DNA from: Phytophthora quininea
Taxonomy: Eukaryota; Oomycota; Peronosporomycetes; Peronosporales; Peronosporaceae
Assembly: GCA_011947345.1 (NCBI GenBank)
Contig: JAAVTG010000094.1
Coordinates: 248,001 to 312,000, forward strand
DNA: 64,000 nucleotides
Direction of reading: 5' to 3'
Under the pieces are notes generated by a model. The model ran no database searches and was not told where the DNA came from. It was given only the letters and a program-made list of their open reading frames with translations. A program made the translations under genes and the position numbers. This document shows, in pieces, positions 32,614 to 43,017 of the stretch (within the stretch, counting starts at the first letter, position 1; every line of letters starts with the position of its first letter).

Positions 32614-32811
32614 CTAGCGACGCTTTGCGTAGAAGGCACGCTCTTTCTCTTCGAAGGCTGCCTGCTTGAGTTGGCGCTGACGGACCATTCGGGCTCGGAA
32701 GTCTTCGTATTTGTCGGCAAGGCGTGACGGGCTGCCAGCTTCCACACTGTACGAGATCACCGCCACGAAGGCGAGGAGAAGCACAACCACGGCTTGCTGG
32801 GTGAACTTCAT
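32614..32811 (-). CDS. Short secreted peptide with a clear signal sequence
   Basis: An intact 65-codon ORF, MKFTQQAVVVLLLAFVAVIS at the start, with a strong signal peptide and probable cleavage after SYSVEA. The mature part is about 40 residues, highly charged and helical (LADKYEDFRARMVRQRQLK, EEKERAFYAKRR), without cysteines and without RxLR, LxLFLAK or similar translocation motifs. It lies on the opposite strand just beyond the last recognisable Argonaute remnant. Upstream (32841-32872) is a short tandem repeat in the 5' flank. Role unknown; small secreted peptides without domains are common in oomycetes. The ORF is short, but signal-sequence quality argues that it is real. Confidence 0.55.
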   Translation of the reverse strand: MKFTQQAVVVLLLAFVAVISYSVEAGSPSRLADKYEDFRARMVRQRQLKQAAFEEKERAFYAKRR

Positions 32812-32840
32812 CTTGGAAGACTTGAGGCGGAGGAGCTTGG

Positions 32841-32872
32841 AAGGCTTGAAGGCTTGAAGGCTTGAGAGCTTG
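32841..32872. repeat. 8-bp tandem repeat upstream of the secreted-peptide ORF
   Basis: The unit aaggcttg is repeated three times exactly, with a fourth variant copy (agagcttg), and related gcttg/cttga words extend on both sides. It sits 30-60 bp upstream of the ORF start on the minus strand, so it would lie in its 5' UTR or core promoter. Confidence 0.75.
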
Positions 32873-33001
32873 TTGAGGAATGAGCAGTGCCAGCCTTCAG
32901 CAAGACATCGCCCTCGTCCTCGAATCTCACGAAGCTTTTAACATAATTTTTATCGTGCTATTCCCGTAGTGATATCGAAACTTGTATTTGTCTGATGGAA
33001 C

Positions 33002-36000
33002 TTACGAGCCCATTGAACTGCTGCTGCTACCCTGACTACCGCGACTGCGGTGTCGGCGAGTCATATTGCCAGCGGGAGGTGGTGGGCTAGGTGCGTCGGT
33101 GGATACACTATTCTCGGGCGGTACGTACGCCATCATGCGAATCCAACGACGTCGGCGCACCGAGGCACCGAGACGCTTCATACTCGACTTCCCTCGAGCT
33201 AAATGGAACTTGAAACGCGGAAAGTCCGTGGCATAACTCCATCCTTCGTCATCGCAGTCTGTGTAGTTCTTGTCGATCCGCCAGGGAGTGGTCCAGCTCC
33301 AATGCGGAGGAAGCGACACCTGCTCGAAGCTCATGGCCTTGTCACCATCTCGGTTGGAGAAGCGCGGTCGATCTGTTGGTAGAAGATGGTTGGGTGCCCA
33401 TTTGCCAAACATACTCACGCGCTGGTTCTCAAAAATCTCCTCGAGCGCCACGCTCCCGTCCAGTGTGCTGTTGTAGCGGGTGACATTCGGTCGTCGGTGA
33501 GAAATGATACCCGTGGATGAGCTTCTTCGCGGGCGTCCTCTAGATCTACCGCCATTTTCAGGGCTGCCACTAGGTTGGGTGTTGTCAGAGGCACCTTCAG
33601 CTTCTTCAGCATCTACTGCCTTCCTAAGACCGTCGAAAACCGTCTTTGTACTCTTCACGAGACCTTCTCTAGTTGCAGAGATGATCTTCGACTTGAACAT
33701 GGTGCCTTTCGAGAACGGAATCCCCGCGTAAACTTTTACTACAAGTGGCGCGCCGATCGCGTCCGAACTCGGTTCAATCACGTAGATCGTCTCGACGTGA
33801 AAGCAGTCGCCGTACGGGATATCTAGCAGTGTGAGCTTGTGTTCGATTACTAGACGGTCTGCGTCCATGCTGTCGCGCCCCTGCGAGGAGAAAGGGACGT
33901 GGACAATCTGCTGCGCCATCGTAGTGGCTGGTCCAAGTGACGACGTGCTCTTGGCGCGGTATTTCATCTCGCGGATTTGGCCTCCATATTCAGATGAATC
34001 TTCCCACTTACCACACATGTGTTCGGTGTCTCCAGCGTCTTTGTAGATGTTTTGCCACCGCGCGATCGAGTTGTCTGCGTAGAACAAATCAAAGAAATGT
34101 AGTGCGTCCTTGACTGCCGGGTGTAGCTCGTACTCGCCAATGAGCTGTCGTTCGTCCTCCGTAGACGCCAGGAACGGCTTCATGGGGATTGCAGGCTGCG
34201 AACCTCCCGGGTTCTCTAATACCCGGTTGACAACATGGAAGAACAGTCTTGACGAGCTCAGCATAGCCTCACGCGTAGCTGAAATGATCTTCGACTTGAA
34301 CATGCATCCCTTCGAGAACGGAACGCCGAGATAGACCTTGGCGACCAGCTGTCCAGGGCTACCATCCGTGGAAGCCACACGCTCCACCACCAAAACCTTT
34401 TCTACAGTGAAGCAATCGCCGTAGGGGATGTCATGCATGGAGGCTTTCGACTGTATCACGAGCTTCTCAGTCGTCTCGGCTTCTCCCTCCGCGAATGGAA
34501 CATGTTCAGTGGTAGTCACCATGGTATGTGACGGTCCGATCGATGCATTCGTGGGCGAGCGGCAGCTCACTGTGCGCACTTGGCCGCCAAACTCCTTGGA
34601 CGGTGCCCATTCAGTTACTTCGATCTCTGAGTCTCCGCGTTCCTTGTAATAATCGCTCAAGCGGTCGGAAGTGCCGTCGGCCATAAAGTTCTTGAAAAAC
34701 TCGTAGACACTGGTCAAGGATGCATGGATCGGGTATTCTCCGACCAACTCGCGCTCGTTCGAAGACGTCACCAGGAACTGCATTAATTCAGCGCCACCAG
34801 CGCTGTCCACGGAATACTTGAGCGACAACATCAACTGCCCAAGAATGGCATCACGGGTGGAAGTCACAGGCCATGCACATGAAAACTCAGCGGTGCGCAT
34901 ACCTGTAAAGCCTAGTAGTTCACGCAGCGACAACGACACTTCTCCGATCTTCGTGGTGAGATACCGCAAGTGAATTTCGTACACGTGCAGCACCATGATA
35001 TCCGGCAAGCCGCAAAAAGCGCCAGACGTCGCCCCCAAGGCGCGACACTCGTGGCAGTCCGAACAAAGGTGGTCTTGGAAATGCCACGTGAGCTTTTCGT
35101 TCCACTTGACAGCTCCCTTTTCTCCTTTCTCGCCTCTTGGTTTGGGAGACGTCTGACCTACAGGAACGCTCGAGTAGTCGTGCAGCTCGGACTTGAACTT
35201 GGCCACCACGTAGAACTGGCGTAGCGCTGCGTCCCTGTCGTAGCTCATGTCTTGTATCACCAGGTCCAATGCGTGCGATTTCAGGCGTACAGGAGGCACC
35301 ACCGCTTCAGCGTCACCGGAATTGCTCAGCAAATTCAACGCACTGACACTGAAGCCGTTCTCGCCCGATAGTGCTCCACCTCCAGCACCAGCAGCTCCAG
35401 TCGTCTGGGACTGCGTCGGCATCGGCGTTAAGGCCGCGCTGAGTACGCTGTCAATTCGACCAGGCACATGTCCTTGGATCGCTCTCATCGTGAGCACGCA
35501 GAGCCAGGATCTGGCAGCCATGTCATCCTCTGCGCGGAAGAAGTAGGTGCCCCTAATGTGCCTCGGATTTCAAGGGTGTTGGCTCCGAACTCGAAAGGGT
35601 CGGCCGGCTTGACGGCGTGCACCGCCAGCGAGCCTTTGACGTTGGTGTTGCGCCTGGCTGCGTCCGCATTGGGGTAGTACTTGATGCGCGCGTGGGCGTC
35701 CAGCACCACGAAGCGCTTCTTCCAGTGCTTGCCTCTCTGCAGCCCCTTCTTGACCAGCAGCCAGCCGTCCAGTGGGGCGTCCCCCAGCTCCATCAGCGCC
35801 TCCACGAACTCCTGCTTGTTGGCGATCGTGTCGGCGAAGAAGGGCATGGCGTAGTACGTGGAGCGCCGCGGCAGCTTGGTGCGCGTCTCGCGCTCCAGGC
35901 GGTCGCGGACGCTGGCTGCGCGCTTGATCGGCGCTTTGTCCGCGGGCTTGAGGCTGCGCGCGGCTTCGGAGGCGCTGGCGACGGGCGACGGCATGGGGAA

Positions 36001-36129
36001 GACGGTGAACAGCACGCGGAAGAGCGCGACGCAGACGGCCAGCCCCACGGTCACCACCATCAGCAGGTCCAGGAAGGCGTGCGCGCTGCCGCCCAGATCG
36101 GCGTCGCCCGCGCACGTGGCTGGCTCCAT
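33002..36129 (-). CDS. TM / PH / C2 / VASt / VASt / DysF lipid-transfer-type protein
   Basis: A protein of about 1,030 residues. Its N-terminus (MEPATCAGDADLGG) precedes a membrane helix (FLDLLMVVTVGLAVCVALF). A PH domain follows (DGWLLVKKGLQRGKHWKKRF to FFRAEDDMAARSWLCVL). Next comes a C2-like domain (35270-34800), then two VASt domains, each with (E/Q)L(V/I)GEY at the start and (V/I)PFSKG.MFKSKIISATRE at the end (about 34760-34260 and 34150-33650). A basic linker leads to a C-terminal DysF-type module (MFGKWAPNHLLP, 33430-33380; DDEGWSYATDFPRFKF, about 33250-33205). VASt is the StART-like fold of GRAMD1/Lam sterol transporters at ER-plasma membrane contacts, so sterol or lipid transfer there is inferred. 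One base is missing in the C run 35550-35553, splitting the PH domain. An alternative start lies at 36171. Confidence 0.8.
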
Positions 36130-36171
36130 CTCGTTGGCGTGGCGACGGATTCCAGACTGTGAACGAAGCAC

Positions 36172-36634
36172 CGCAGCTTGGGCTTGGCTTACGCACGGTT
36201 GCTACACCGGGCTTGGTCATACTGAAACCAAGATCGGCGTACCCGAGCCCGTCCCTTTTCTGCATCATACACTTTTGAAAATGCTTGAAAATGCCGTAAT
36301 CTCGCAAACCGCACCAGAGAATGATATTGTCTTCGCAAACGTTTGCCTTTGCTGGGAAAGCATGTGCTGTGGAGTGGCGTCATGCAGTGGAGTCAACACG
36401 GCAAGTGCAACCTCAGACATTGAGTCGGAGCCAATTTTTCGGCTAATGTGCTGTGGCAGGGACTCGACTCGAGTGTATCCGCCCGCCCGAGCGCAGATCA
36501 CCGCGCTCGGGCGCAGGTCAACAAAGGCGCGGATTCATCCCCCTCCATCCCGCGAGTCTGCATCGTACAGAGACGGCGACCGGCGCCGACCAGCTAGATG
36601 GATCCCCTGGCTGATAATTGTACGGCGCCTTGCA
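36172..36634. other. Intergenic stretch without a supportable gene
   Basis: Upstream flank of the PH/VASt gene. The plus strand is free of stops in one frame throughout, continuous with the doubtful ORF that follows, but the encoded residues show no domain or periodicity and I see no better feature. Confidence 0.4.
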
Positions 36635-37411
36635 ATGCGTGCTCTTCGTTTCGTTAGCTCGCTGTCTGTCAGTGGCGCTGCAGTATTAACTCGAAAGTCG
36701 CGAGCAACCGGAGCCAATACAGCAGTCGACAGCAGGGAACTGAAGATTCGCGAAGCAAAAGGACTAACCGCCGCTCCAAACATGGATCCCTTCAAGTTGT
36801 CAGGTCGTGGCAAGGCCGCTCAAGTGTGTGCTCGCTCCCGTGCTCGATGGTGCTTTTCGGTGGGCACTGTGACTGCAAACGCTGAAGGTGGAGGAAGTAG
36901 GTTCAGCTTGATTAACCAAGTCGGAGTGGAAGGTTTCGTGTTACGTATTAAAATAGCGCCGACACCACGAATTCGTGCCACACCAAGCCTCACCAAGCCT
37001 TTCGCCTTTGAACGTTTGTGCTGGCAATTTGTAAAGTGCGAACCCAAGCCTTGCAAACTATCGTGTTGGGGTTCTCTCTCGGCCACGACAGCCGAACTTG
37101 GATCATGCAAAGAGCATGTAGGTGACTACTGTACAGTCATGCAAGTCGCCATGGGGAACAGGGATATCGCCCGTCGTAGCATCCTTCGTTCGTTGTGCTC
37201 TTGTGCTAGTGCGGCCTGCTCCAGCCAAGTACTGCTGCAAGGCGCTGACTCACATGTGATACAGGTTCCGGCGGCTTCAACCTCGACGCCAAGGCATCAC
37301 TTTGAGTCTCCGATGCGACCTGTTCAAAATATGTATTCTGTGTATAGCCAGGTTGCACTGATTGGGATTTACTATAAAACCTTTCTCCTGCTCAATACGT
37401 ACCTCTTCTAA
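36635..37411 (+). CDS. Doubtful long open frame, no recognisable domain
   Basis: A plus-strand frame is open from 35858 to 37411. About 410 of its 517 codons lie outside any antisense gene, which is longer than expected by chance. From the ATG at 36635 it would encode MRALRFVSSLSVSGAAVLTR, a mitochondrial-presequence-like start, then MDPFKLSGRGKAAQ. The remainder is Cys/Ser/Arg-rich and shows no known domain. A GTGTGT donor directly after AAQ (near 36822) suggests only a short first exon may be real. It ends just before the HECT-ligase promoter. Alternatives are a decayed gene or an unusual non-coding RNA. Confidence 0.25.
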   Translation: MRALRFVSSLSVSGAAVLTRKSRATGANTAVDSRELKIREAKGLTAAPNMDPFKLSGRGKAAQVCARSRARWCFSVGTVTANAEGGGSRFSLINQVGVEGFVLRIKIAPTPRIRATPSLTKPFAFERLCWQFVKCEPKPCKLSCWGSLSATTAELGSCKEHVGDYCTVMQVAMGNRDIARRSILRSLCSCASAACSSQVLLQGADSHVIQVPAASTSTPRHHFESPMRPVQNMYSVYSQVALIGIYYKTFLLLNTYLF

Positions 37412-37514
37412 ACCGATATCGACTTTGTATTACGGGCATGTTGACGTGCACCGACCTGCTCTCTGCAATATCGCCGACAGCTTCGTCCCCGCCACTCGCC
37501 AACCTGCGCCCGCG

Positions 37515-39663
37515 ATGTCGTCGCAGTCGGGCGACGTGGACAGCGTCGTGTCGGCCGTCAAGTGGATCGGGCTGGTGCTGGCCGTGGCCGCAGTCGTCGC
37601 CGTGGCCACCGTCGTGTACCTGTGCTGCTGCCGCAAGAACGATGCCACGACGGACCTGACCGACGGACTGCTGCGAAGAGACCAATTGGAGGAGACGGAG
37701 CTCGAGGAGGAAGGCAAAGGCTGGCAGTGCATCGTCTGCGGCCACGCCAACGGCGCCAAGCGCAAGAGCTGCCTCATGTGTGGCACCAGCATCGGCTTTC
37801 TCATGGGCGGGGAGCTGGGACGGCGCAAGAGCTCGCGCACGCTACTGCGCAACAACAGCCGAGGCATTAACGTGGCTGCTGCCGCCGCCGAGGGAGACGA
37901 CCAGGAGGCGCTGCTAGTGCGCCAGCGAGCTCTGTTTAAACGCCGCATGAACATGATGGCGGCCCGCAAGAACCTGTCGCAGAGACAGCGCGGCGCGTTC
38001 CGACGTCGACTGTGGCAGCGCAAGCAGCTCCAGGACGGCAAGTTCCACTGGATCCGACATAACAGCACCGACGTGATCGACCCGCTGCCCGAAGGTGAGA
38101 CAGCGGACTCGGCCAAGCCGTCGCTGCCCTCCGAGGCGAGCTCTGTGGCTGGACCCAACGGAGAGAGCGTGACGGACTACCACAACTTGCGCTCGCAGGG
38201 ATTTGTGTCCATGTACGATGCTAGCGGACGGCTGACATGGACAAGAGCCGACGAGGTATCCCTTGATATGGAGTCGTTCGAAGCCATGGGCAAGGGATTG
38301 GAGCAGATGGACTTTGAGGTGGGGAATGGCTGAGTGGCGGCTCACTTTAATACGTTCGTGAACTCACCTGTGATTGTGCTTCCACTTTAGGGCGTGATGG
38401 CTCTCAGTTTCCGCATGAAGAAGCAATGGTTCTTGGTGCAGCTCTCTCGTATCGCTACTCCAGTGACGGAAGCTGTTGCAAAACTGAGTACGTCTTGCAC
38501 CATCGAACACGCTCGCTGATGAGGATTGCTTATACTCTTGAGTTTGCTGCTTCTTGGTACAGCGGTGACTCGGGACAGAATAACTCAGCAAACGCTGCAG
38601 CTTGCGGATGCTCCTCCATCTGCGCTTCATGCGTACCTGAAAATCACTTTTGAAGGCGAACCAGGTATCGATGCCGGCGGTCTCCTCCGCGAATGGTTTG
38701 GCATTGTGTGCAAGGACCTGTTCAGTGAGAAGATGGGTCTTTTGTGCCGACGAAGGGCGAAGACATGAGCTATTGGATTGATCCGCTGTCGGGCGAGAAG
38801 AATCCAAACCACCTCAAATTCTTCCGTCTAGCAGGGATTATGATCGGCAAGGCGTTGTTTGAAGGGCTTGTGCTGGACGCGCACTTGGCTCTGCCCCTGC
38901 TGAAGCATGTACTGGGTATTCCGATTTCCTTTTCCGACCTCGAATTCCTCGACGAAGACCTGCACAAGAACTGCAAGTGGCTGCGCAACAACACACACGT
39001 GGAGAACCTTGCGTTGACGTTCAGCATGATGCTCGAGAACGGCACCGAAGTGGATCTCAAGGATGGCGGGCGCAACATCGACGTCACCGACGACAACAAG
39101 GACGAGTATCTCCGCCTTGTGCTTGAGCACCGCATGCTCGACAGCATCGCAGAACAACTGCAGGAGTTTTTGATGGGCATTTACGACGTTGTGCCCAAAC
39201 CACTGCTGTCTGTGTTTGACTACCAAGAGCTAGAGCTGATCCTCTGCGGAATCCCCACCATCGACACGGCGGACTGGAGAGCCAACACCCACGTGCGTTA
39301 CATCAAGGAGGAGGACAACAAAAAGGGAAGATCACTGAAGAGGAGCAGCATGGCGTCCTTGAATGGTTCTGGATCGTCGTCGAGGGTCTCTCACCGGAGG
39401 AGCGGGCACGGTTGCTGCAGTTCGTGACTGGAACCAGTCGCGTTCCGGTCGAAGGCTTCCGTGGACTCATGAGTTCCAGCGGTATTATCCACCAGTTCAC
39501 GATCCAGCTCTTACCGCGGGGCAAGGACAAGTCGGACCTGTTTCCCAAGGCGCACACTTGTTTCAACCGCCTTGACTTGCCCATGTATCGCAACATGGAG
39601 GAGCTGGAAACGTATTTATCGATGGTGTCTCAGATGGAGGTCTTTGGCTTTGGCCTGGAGTAA
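37515..39663 (+). CDS. Membrane-anchored RanBP2-finger HECT E3 ubiquitin ligase
   Basis: Three exons (37515-38319, 38391-38487, 38563-39663). The N-terminus has a TM helix (WIGLVLAVAAVVAVATVVY) followed by a CCC cluster (possible acylation), then a RanBP2-type zinc finger (WQCIVC...KRKSCLMCG) that often binds ubiquitin. Residues about 270 onward form a complete HECT domain: FLVQLSRIATPVTEAV, FEGEPGIDAGGLLREWF, HLKFFRLAGIMIGKAL, and the catalytic segment PKAHTCFNRLDLPMY with the thioester Cys. It ends MEVFGFGLE; HECT C-termini normally end in such a hydrophobic motif. It would transfer ubiquitin to membrane-proximal substrates. Two one-base gaps (TTTT at 38740-38743, GGG at 39325-39327) interrupt the HECT frame; continuity of homology says sequence error. 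Confidence 0.85.
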
Positions 39664-39743
39664 TTCTGCCGTTCCAGCAACCGCAATTGAACACATTAAT
39701 ACGAATCTCATCAATTGCTTCCACAAGAACAAAGTTGAAGTCG

Positions 39744-40400
39744 TTAGTTGCCGTGCTTTGCCCTCTGCTGCGCTTGATACCCCGCCACGTCCTCTTTGAT
39801 CCTGTCCTTCTGGCGCTGTTGTGCTCGTCCTTGCACACCTCCCTCCGTCGGAGACCAGGCAGCAGACTCAGTCTTCGGCGCTTCCTTGGGCTGCTTCAAT
39901 ATCGTGATTGCTTCCTCGATCTTGCTCTCGTCAAGGGACACGAGGCTTCGCTTCTGTCTTCTTCTCAGCTGCACTTTCAGCAGCCTTAGCAACACTTGCA
40001 GCGTTCTGTCGACTGGCTGCAGCCTCGGCCTCTAGTTGTTTGAGACGGTCGCGCATCTCCTGAATGGCGCTGGCCAGCACCAGGTCCTTGTTCTGCTGCT
40101 CCTGCACCACGTCTAGCTCTCCCTGCACGTGCTCCATCCGCATGGCCTCGTTCTCGCGCTCCATTCGTCTCTTGACGGAGTACAGATAGAGCCCCAGCAC
40201 TGTGCCGGGCCCAAACGCAAACAGACCGTAGAAGAGTTTGCGCCGCGGAGACAACAGTTTCCTGCGCGGTTTAAAGGCAGTAAATACGAGATACGGTTAG
40301 GCATCAGCACTTAGTTAGTGAACAGTACTAGGCTTTAGACGTACTCGAAGGCGCCCGGAGGCGCATCCGAGAAGAGCATCTTCATCCGGTTGGTCGCCAT
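39744..40400 (-). CDS. Small single-TM coiled-coil protein, unrecognised
   Basis: Exon 1 (40400-40345) encodes MATNRMKMLFSDAPPGAFE; after a GTACGT...CAG intron (40344-40262) exon 2 continues KLLSPRRKLFYGLFAFGPG with a probable membrane helix (LFAFGPGTVLGLYLYSV), then a coiled coil (EHVQGELDVVQEQQNKDLV, QEMRDRLKQLEAEAAASRQ). A one-base change near 39949-39952 links it to SLVSLDESKIEEAITILK and a basic C-tail ending QQRAKHGN at 39744. About 200 residues; the layout (short N-terminus, one TM, coiled coil) is that of small organelle-membrane proteins, for example mitochondrial outer-membrane or inner-membrane adaptors. No family assigned. Confidence 0.6.
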
Positions 40401-40697
40401 GATTGACGAGCTTCGTATAATGACGCTAAGTACGAATTATGTGGCGTCGAGGCCATGTTCTCTATTTACTTTGAATTTTCTTCCGTTAACGATCGCCAAC
40501 TCCTCCGTTGTCGCTCGTCGATTATCTTCGTTTCCAAGGCTTCAGTTGCATCTGCTTATAATCCTGACAGTTTTTTGACAGAACTCCGGACATTGGTAGC
40601 AAGATCGACCAGCAAGTCGTCCACCGTCGCTGCCGACAACGCTTTATTTCGCAGTAGCAACAGACTTGGGGACTGGCGCGTGTTGCTGCCTTTACAC

Positions 40698-41543
40698 TTA
40701 GTGCTTCTTGTACAGGAACTCATTGGACACCCATTGCTGAGAGCTGTTGCCCGAGTTCACTACGTCCAGCGTCTTGTTGCGGATCTCGTCAGCCTTCACG
40801 CGACTCAATCCCCTGAGCCAGATCTCGTAGCGGTAGTTGTTGCCCGTCTTGTCCTTCTTGTTGTTCTGCGTTAGCAAGAACAAAACGAAGGCATCGTCAG
40901 AGGAGCTCCTTCGCTATCGATATCGCTTGTTAATCTGCACACGCACCTTGTGGATCACGCGCACGCCCGTGACCTCGTCACCGGGGTCAATCAGTTCGCC
41001 GATGGCTCCTAGCACTAGCTTCTCCCAGAACTCGTCCAGCTCCTGGGCTCCCACCTCTAAAGGTTGCAACAAATGACAGCAGCAGCAATGAATCAAACTT
41101 AGTCAACATCACACCCATAAAGCCCATTTACTATTGCTCAGTACCTTTTCGGATGGACCATTCTCCGCCGTTCTTGTTCTCTGGGTCCTCCCACTCGGGC
41201 ACAATGCCGTCCTTGAACACTGCGAAGCCCTCGACCGTGCGGTCTGCAAACTTCTTCTTGGTGAAGCCGTCGAACAGCACTTGGCTGATGTATGCCATCA
41301 ATTCCACACGTTTAGTATGATTCTTAGAGCTAGTTCTAGTAGATGAAGACGGCAGTACCTGGGCGAGGGGATGTTGTTCCAGTAGCCCCAGAACTCCTCC
41401 ACCGTGTTGAACGTGCACAGCTTGAAGAGCTTGTCGGCGTACGACATGTTCTTGCCCTGCTCGCGCTGCTCCCAGATAGACCAGGCCTCGTTCAGCTCGT
41501 GCTTCTCCGCGTCTCCGGACGCCATGCTGCCTGCCGTATCCAA
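40698..41543 (-). CDS. eIF4E-family cap-binding protein
   Basis: Four exons separated by small introns give about 210 residues (start 41543 or MASGDAEK at 41525). Family hallmarks are AWSIWEQREQGKNMSYADKL, FNTVEEFWGYWNNI, DGIVPEWEDPENKNGGEW, LDEFWEKLVLGAIGEL and YRYEIWLRG. The Trp of PEWEDPENKNGG corresponds to human W102. At the position of human W56 the sequence reads MSYADK, so the first cap-stacking residue seems to be Tyr, as in class II (4E-HP). It would bind the mRNA cap and either initiate or repress translation. Exon 1 ends in CCCAG then GTACTG, and the third exon ends IHK at GTGCGT; all junctions keep frame. Orthology to a named isoform is uncertain. Confidence 0.8.
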
Positions 41544-41708
41544 CGAACTGCTTCGAGAGCTCCGCCCTGCTGCTTGCCTGTGTTCAGGCTTGTGAAGGGG
41601 GTACCACCTTCGTTTGACCCAAAAGCGTACCTAAAAATAAGACCCAAATCACGCACTTCTTTCCGTTGAAATTATGCTGAAAGAAGTTCGCTTCAACGTC
41701 GAGTGTCC

Positions 41709-42802
41709 TTACTCGCCCTTGTACTGCGGCTTGCGTTTCTCCTTGAAGGCCACAAGCCCTTCAATGCGGTCCTTGGTGGGGACCACCTGCGCGTAGCAAG
41801 CGTTCTCGATGGCCATGCCGCTGGCGATGTCCACCTCGGAGCCCTTCATGATCGCCTCCTTGGCCATGCGGACGCCCACCGGGCCGTTGGGTAGAATCTC
41901 GCGCGCAATTTCCAACGCTTTCTCGAGAGCTTTTCCTTCTGGAACAGCGTAGTCAGCCAGACCAACCTTCTCGGCAGCGTCTGCGCTCAGACGGCGGCTC
42001 GTGAAGATGAGCTCCTTGGCTTTGGAAATGCCTGCAATAGCAACACAAACGGATCGTTGCATAAGTTAGATGGCTTGCCATCATTCAGCTTACATGCACC
42101 CCACATCGTACCAATTAGACGAGAGAGGCGTTGAGTGCCTCCAGCACCGGGAAGGATCGCCAGCGAGGTCTCGGGAAGCCCAGGATGGCCTTGGCGCCAG
42201 CGATGCGGAGGTCGCACCCGAGCGCCATCTCCATGCCCCCGCCAAGCGCAGCTCCCTCGATCACAGCGATGGTCGGCATCGGGAGCTGCTCCAAGTCAGT
42301 GAACGTGGTGCGGTAGCTACGCGAAGAAGCGGCCGCCTACACAACCGCAAAGCCCATCATTAGTGCGAGCACCTCGCCATCGCTTGTAAGCACGCCGATC
42401 GCACCTCGGGCTGCGTCATATTCAGTCGCTCCTTCAAGTCTGCTCCAGCGCAGAACACTGCACTCGGATACAACAGAGCGTTGGTCCATTTGTCATGCCA
42501 AGATCTAAGCTTTAAAACCCGCCGCTACCTTTGGGCACGTTGCTGCGCACGATCACGACGCGCACTTTGGGGTCGTAGCGGACCTGGTCCATGGCCTGGC
42601 GGAACTCGGCCACAAACTGACGGCCTAAGGCGTTGCGCGCCTCGGGGCGGTCCATCGTGAACAGCGCAGTGCCTGCGTCCTTGCCGCCCAGCATCTCCAG
42701 CTTAACCTGCGTCGCCGCCGGGGCCGCCGTGCTCAGCCACCGTGCGTGCATCCGCACACTTGAGCGTGCCGTCTTCAGTGCCAGCATCTTCACCCTCTTC
42801 AC
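41709..42802 (-). CDS. Mitochondrial enoyl-CoA hydratase/isomerase (AUH/ECHDC2-like)
   Basis: The N-terminus [20 protein letters not shown] is a mitochondrial presequence. Crotonase motifs follow: [41 protein letters not shown] (oxyanion-hole loop), [36 protein letters not shown] and [19 protein letters not shown] with the catalytic Glu region. The last exon contains [17 protein letters not shown] and ends [12 protein letters not shown] hydrates 3-methylglutaconyl-CoA in leucine catabolism; ECHDC2 is a close alternative. At least three introns are present; the one near 42330-42390 cannot be placed in phase as read. A one-base gap in the G run 42173-42175 breaks the frame between GFP and ETSLAI. 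Confidence 0.8.
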
Positions 42803-43017
42803 TGCTGGGGTCGAGGTCCTGCGCGGCGAGAGCCGATGTGAAGCAGCTCGTTATCCAACTTCAACTGGCCTAGTGTATCCTAGTATAGGATTCTGATGAA
42901 TCCTACATTAACCTCTCTTAGGATTTCCGGGACCATTTTGTGTGCGAAAATGACTGGCTAGGCACCACCCTGGAAGCTCTTTGCGCTCAGTCTTCATTAG
43001 CAAAGTCGCAAGAAAGG

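Noticed and set aside
32614..32811. RxLR-type effector
   Set aside because: A signal peptide is present, but there is no RxLR or dEER motif and the mature region is only about 40 residues.
37365..37385. TATA-like box (ACTATAAAAC) upstream of the HECT gene
   Set aside because: Oomycete core promoters usually rely on an initiator rather than a TATA box and no start site is known; a single AT-rich word is not enough.
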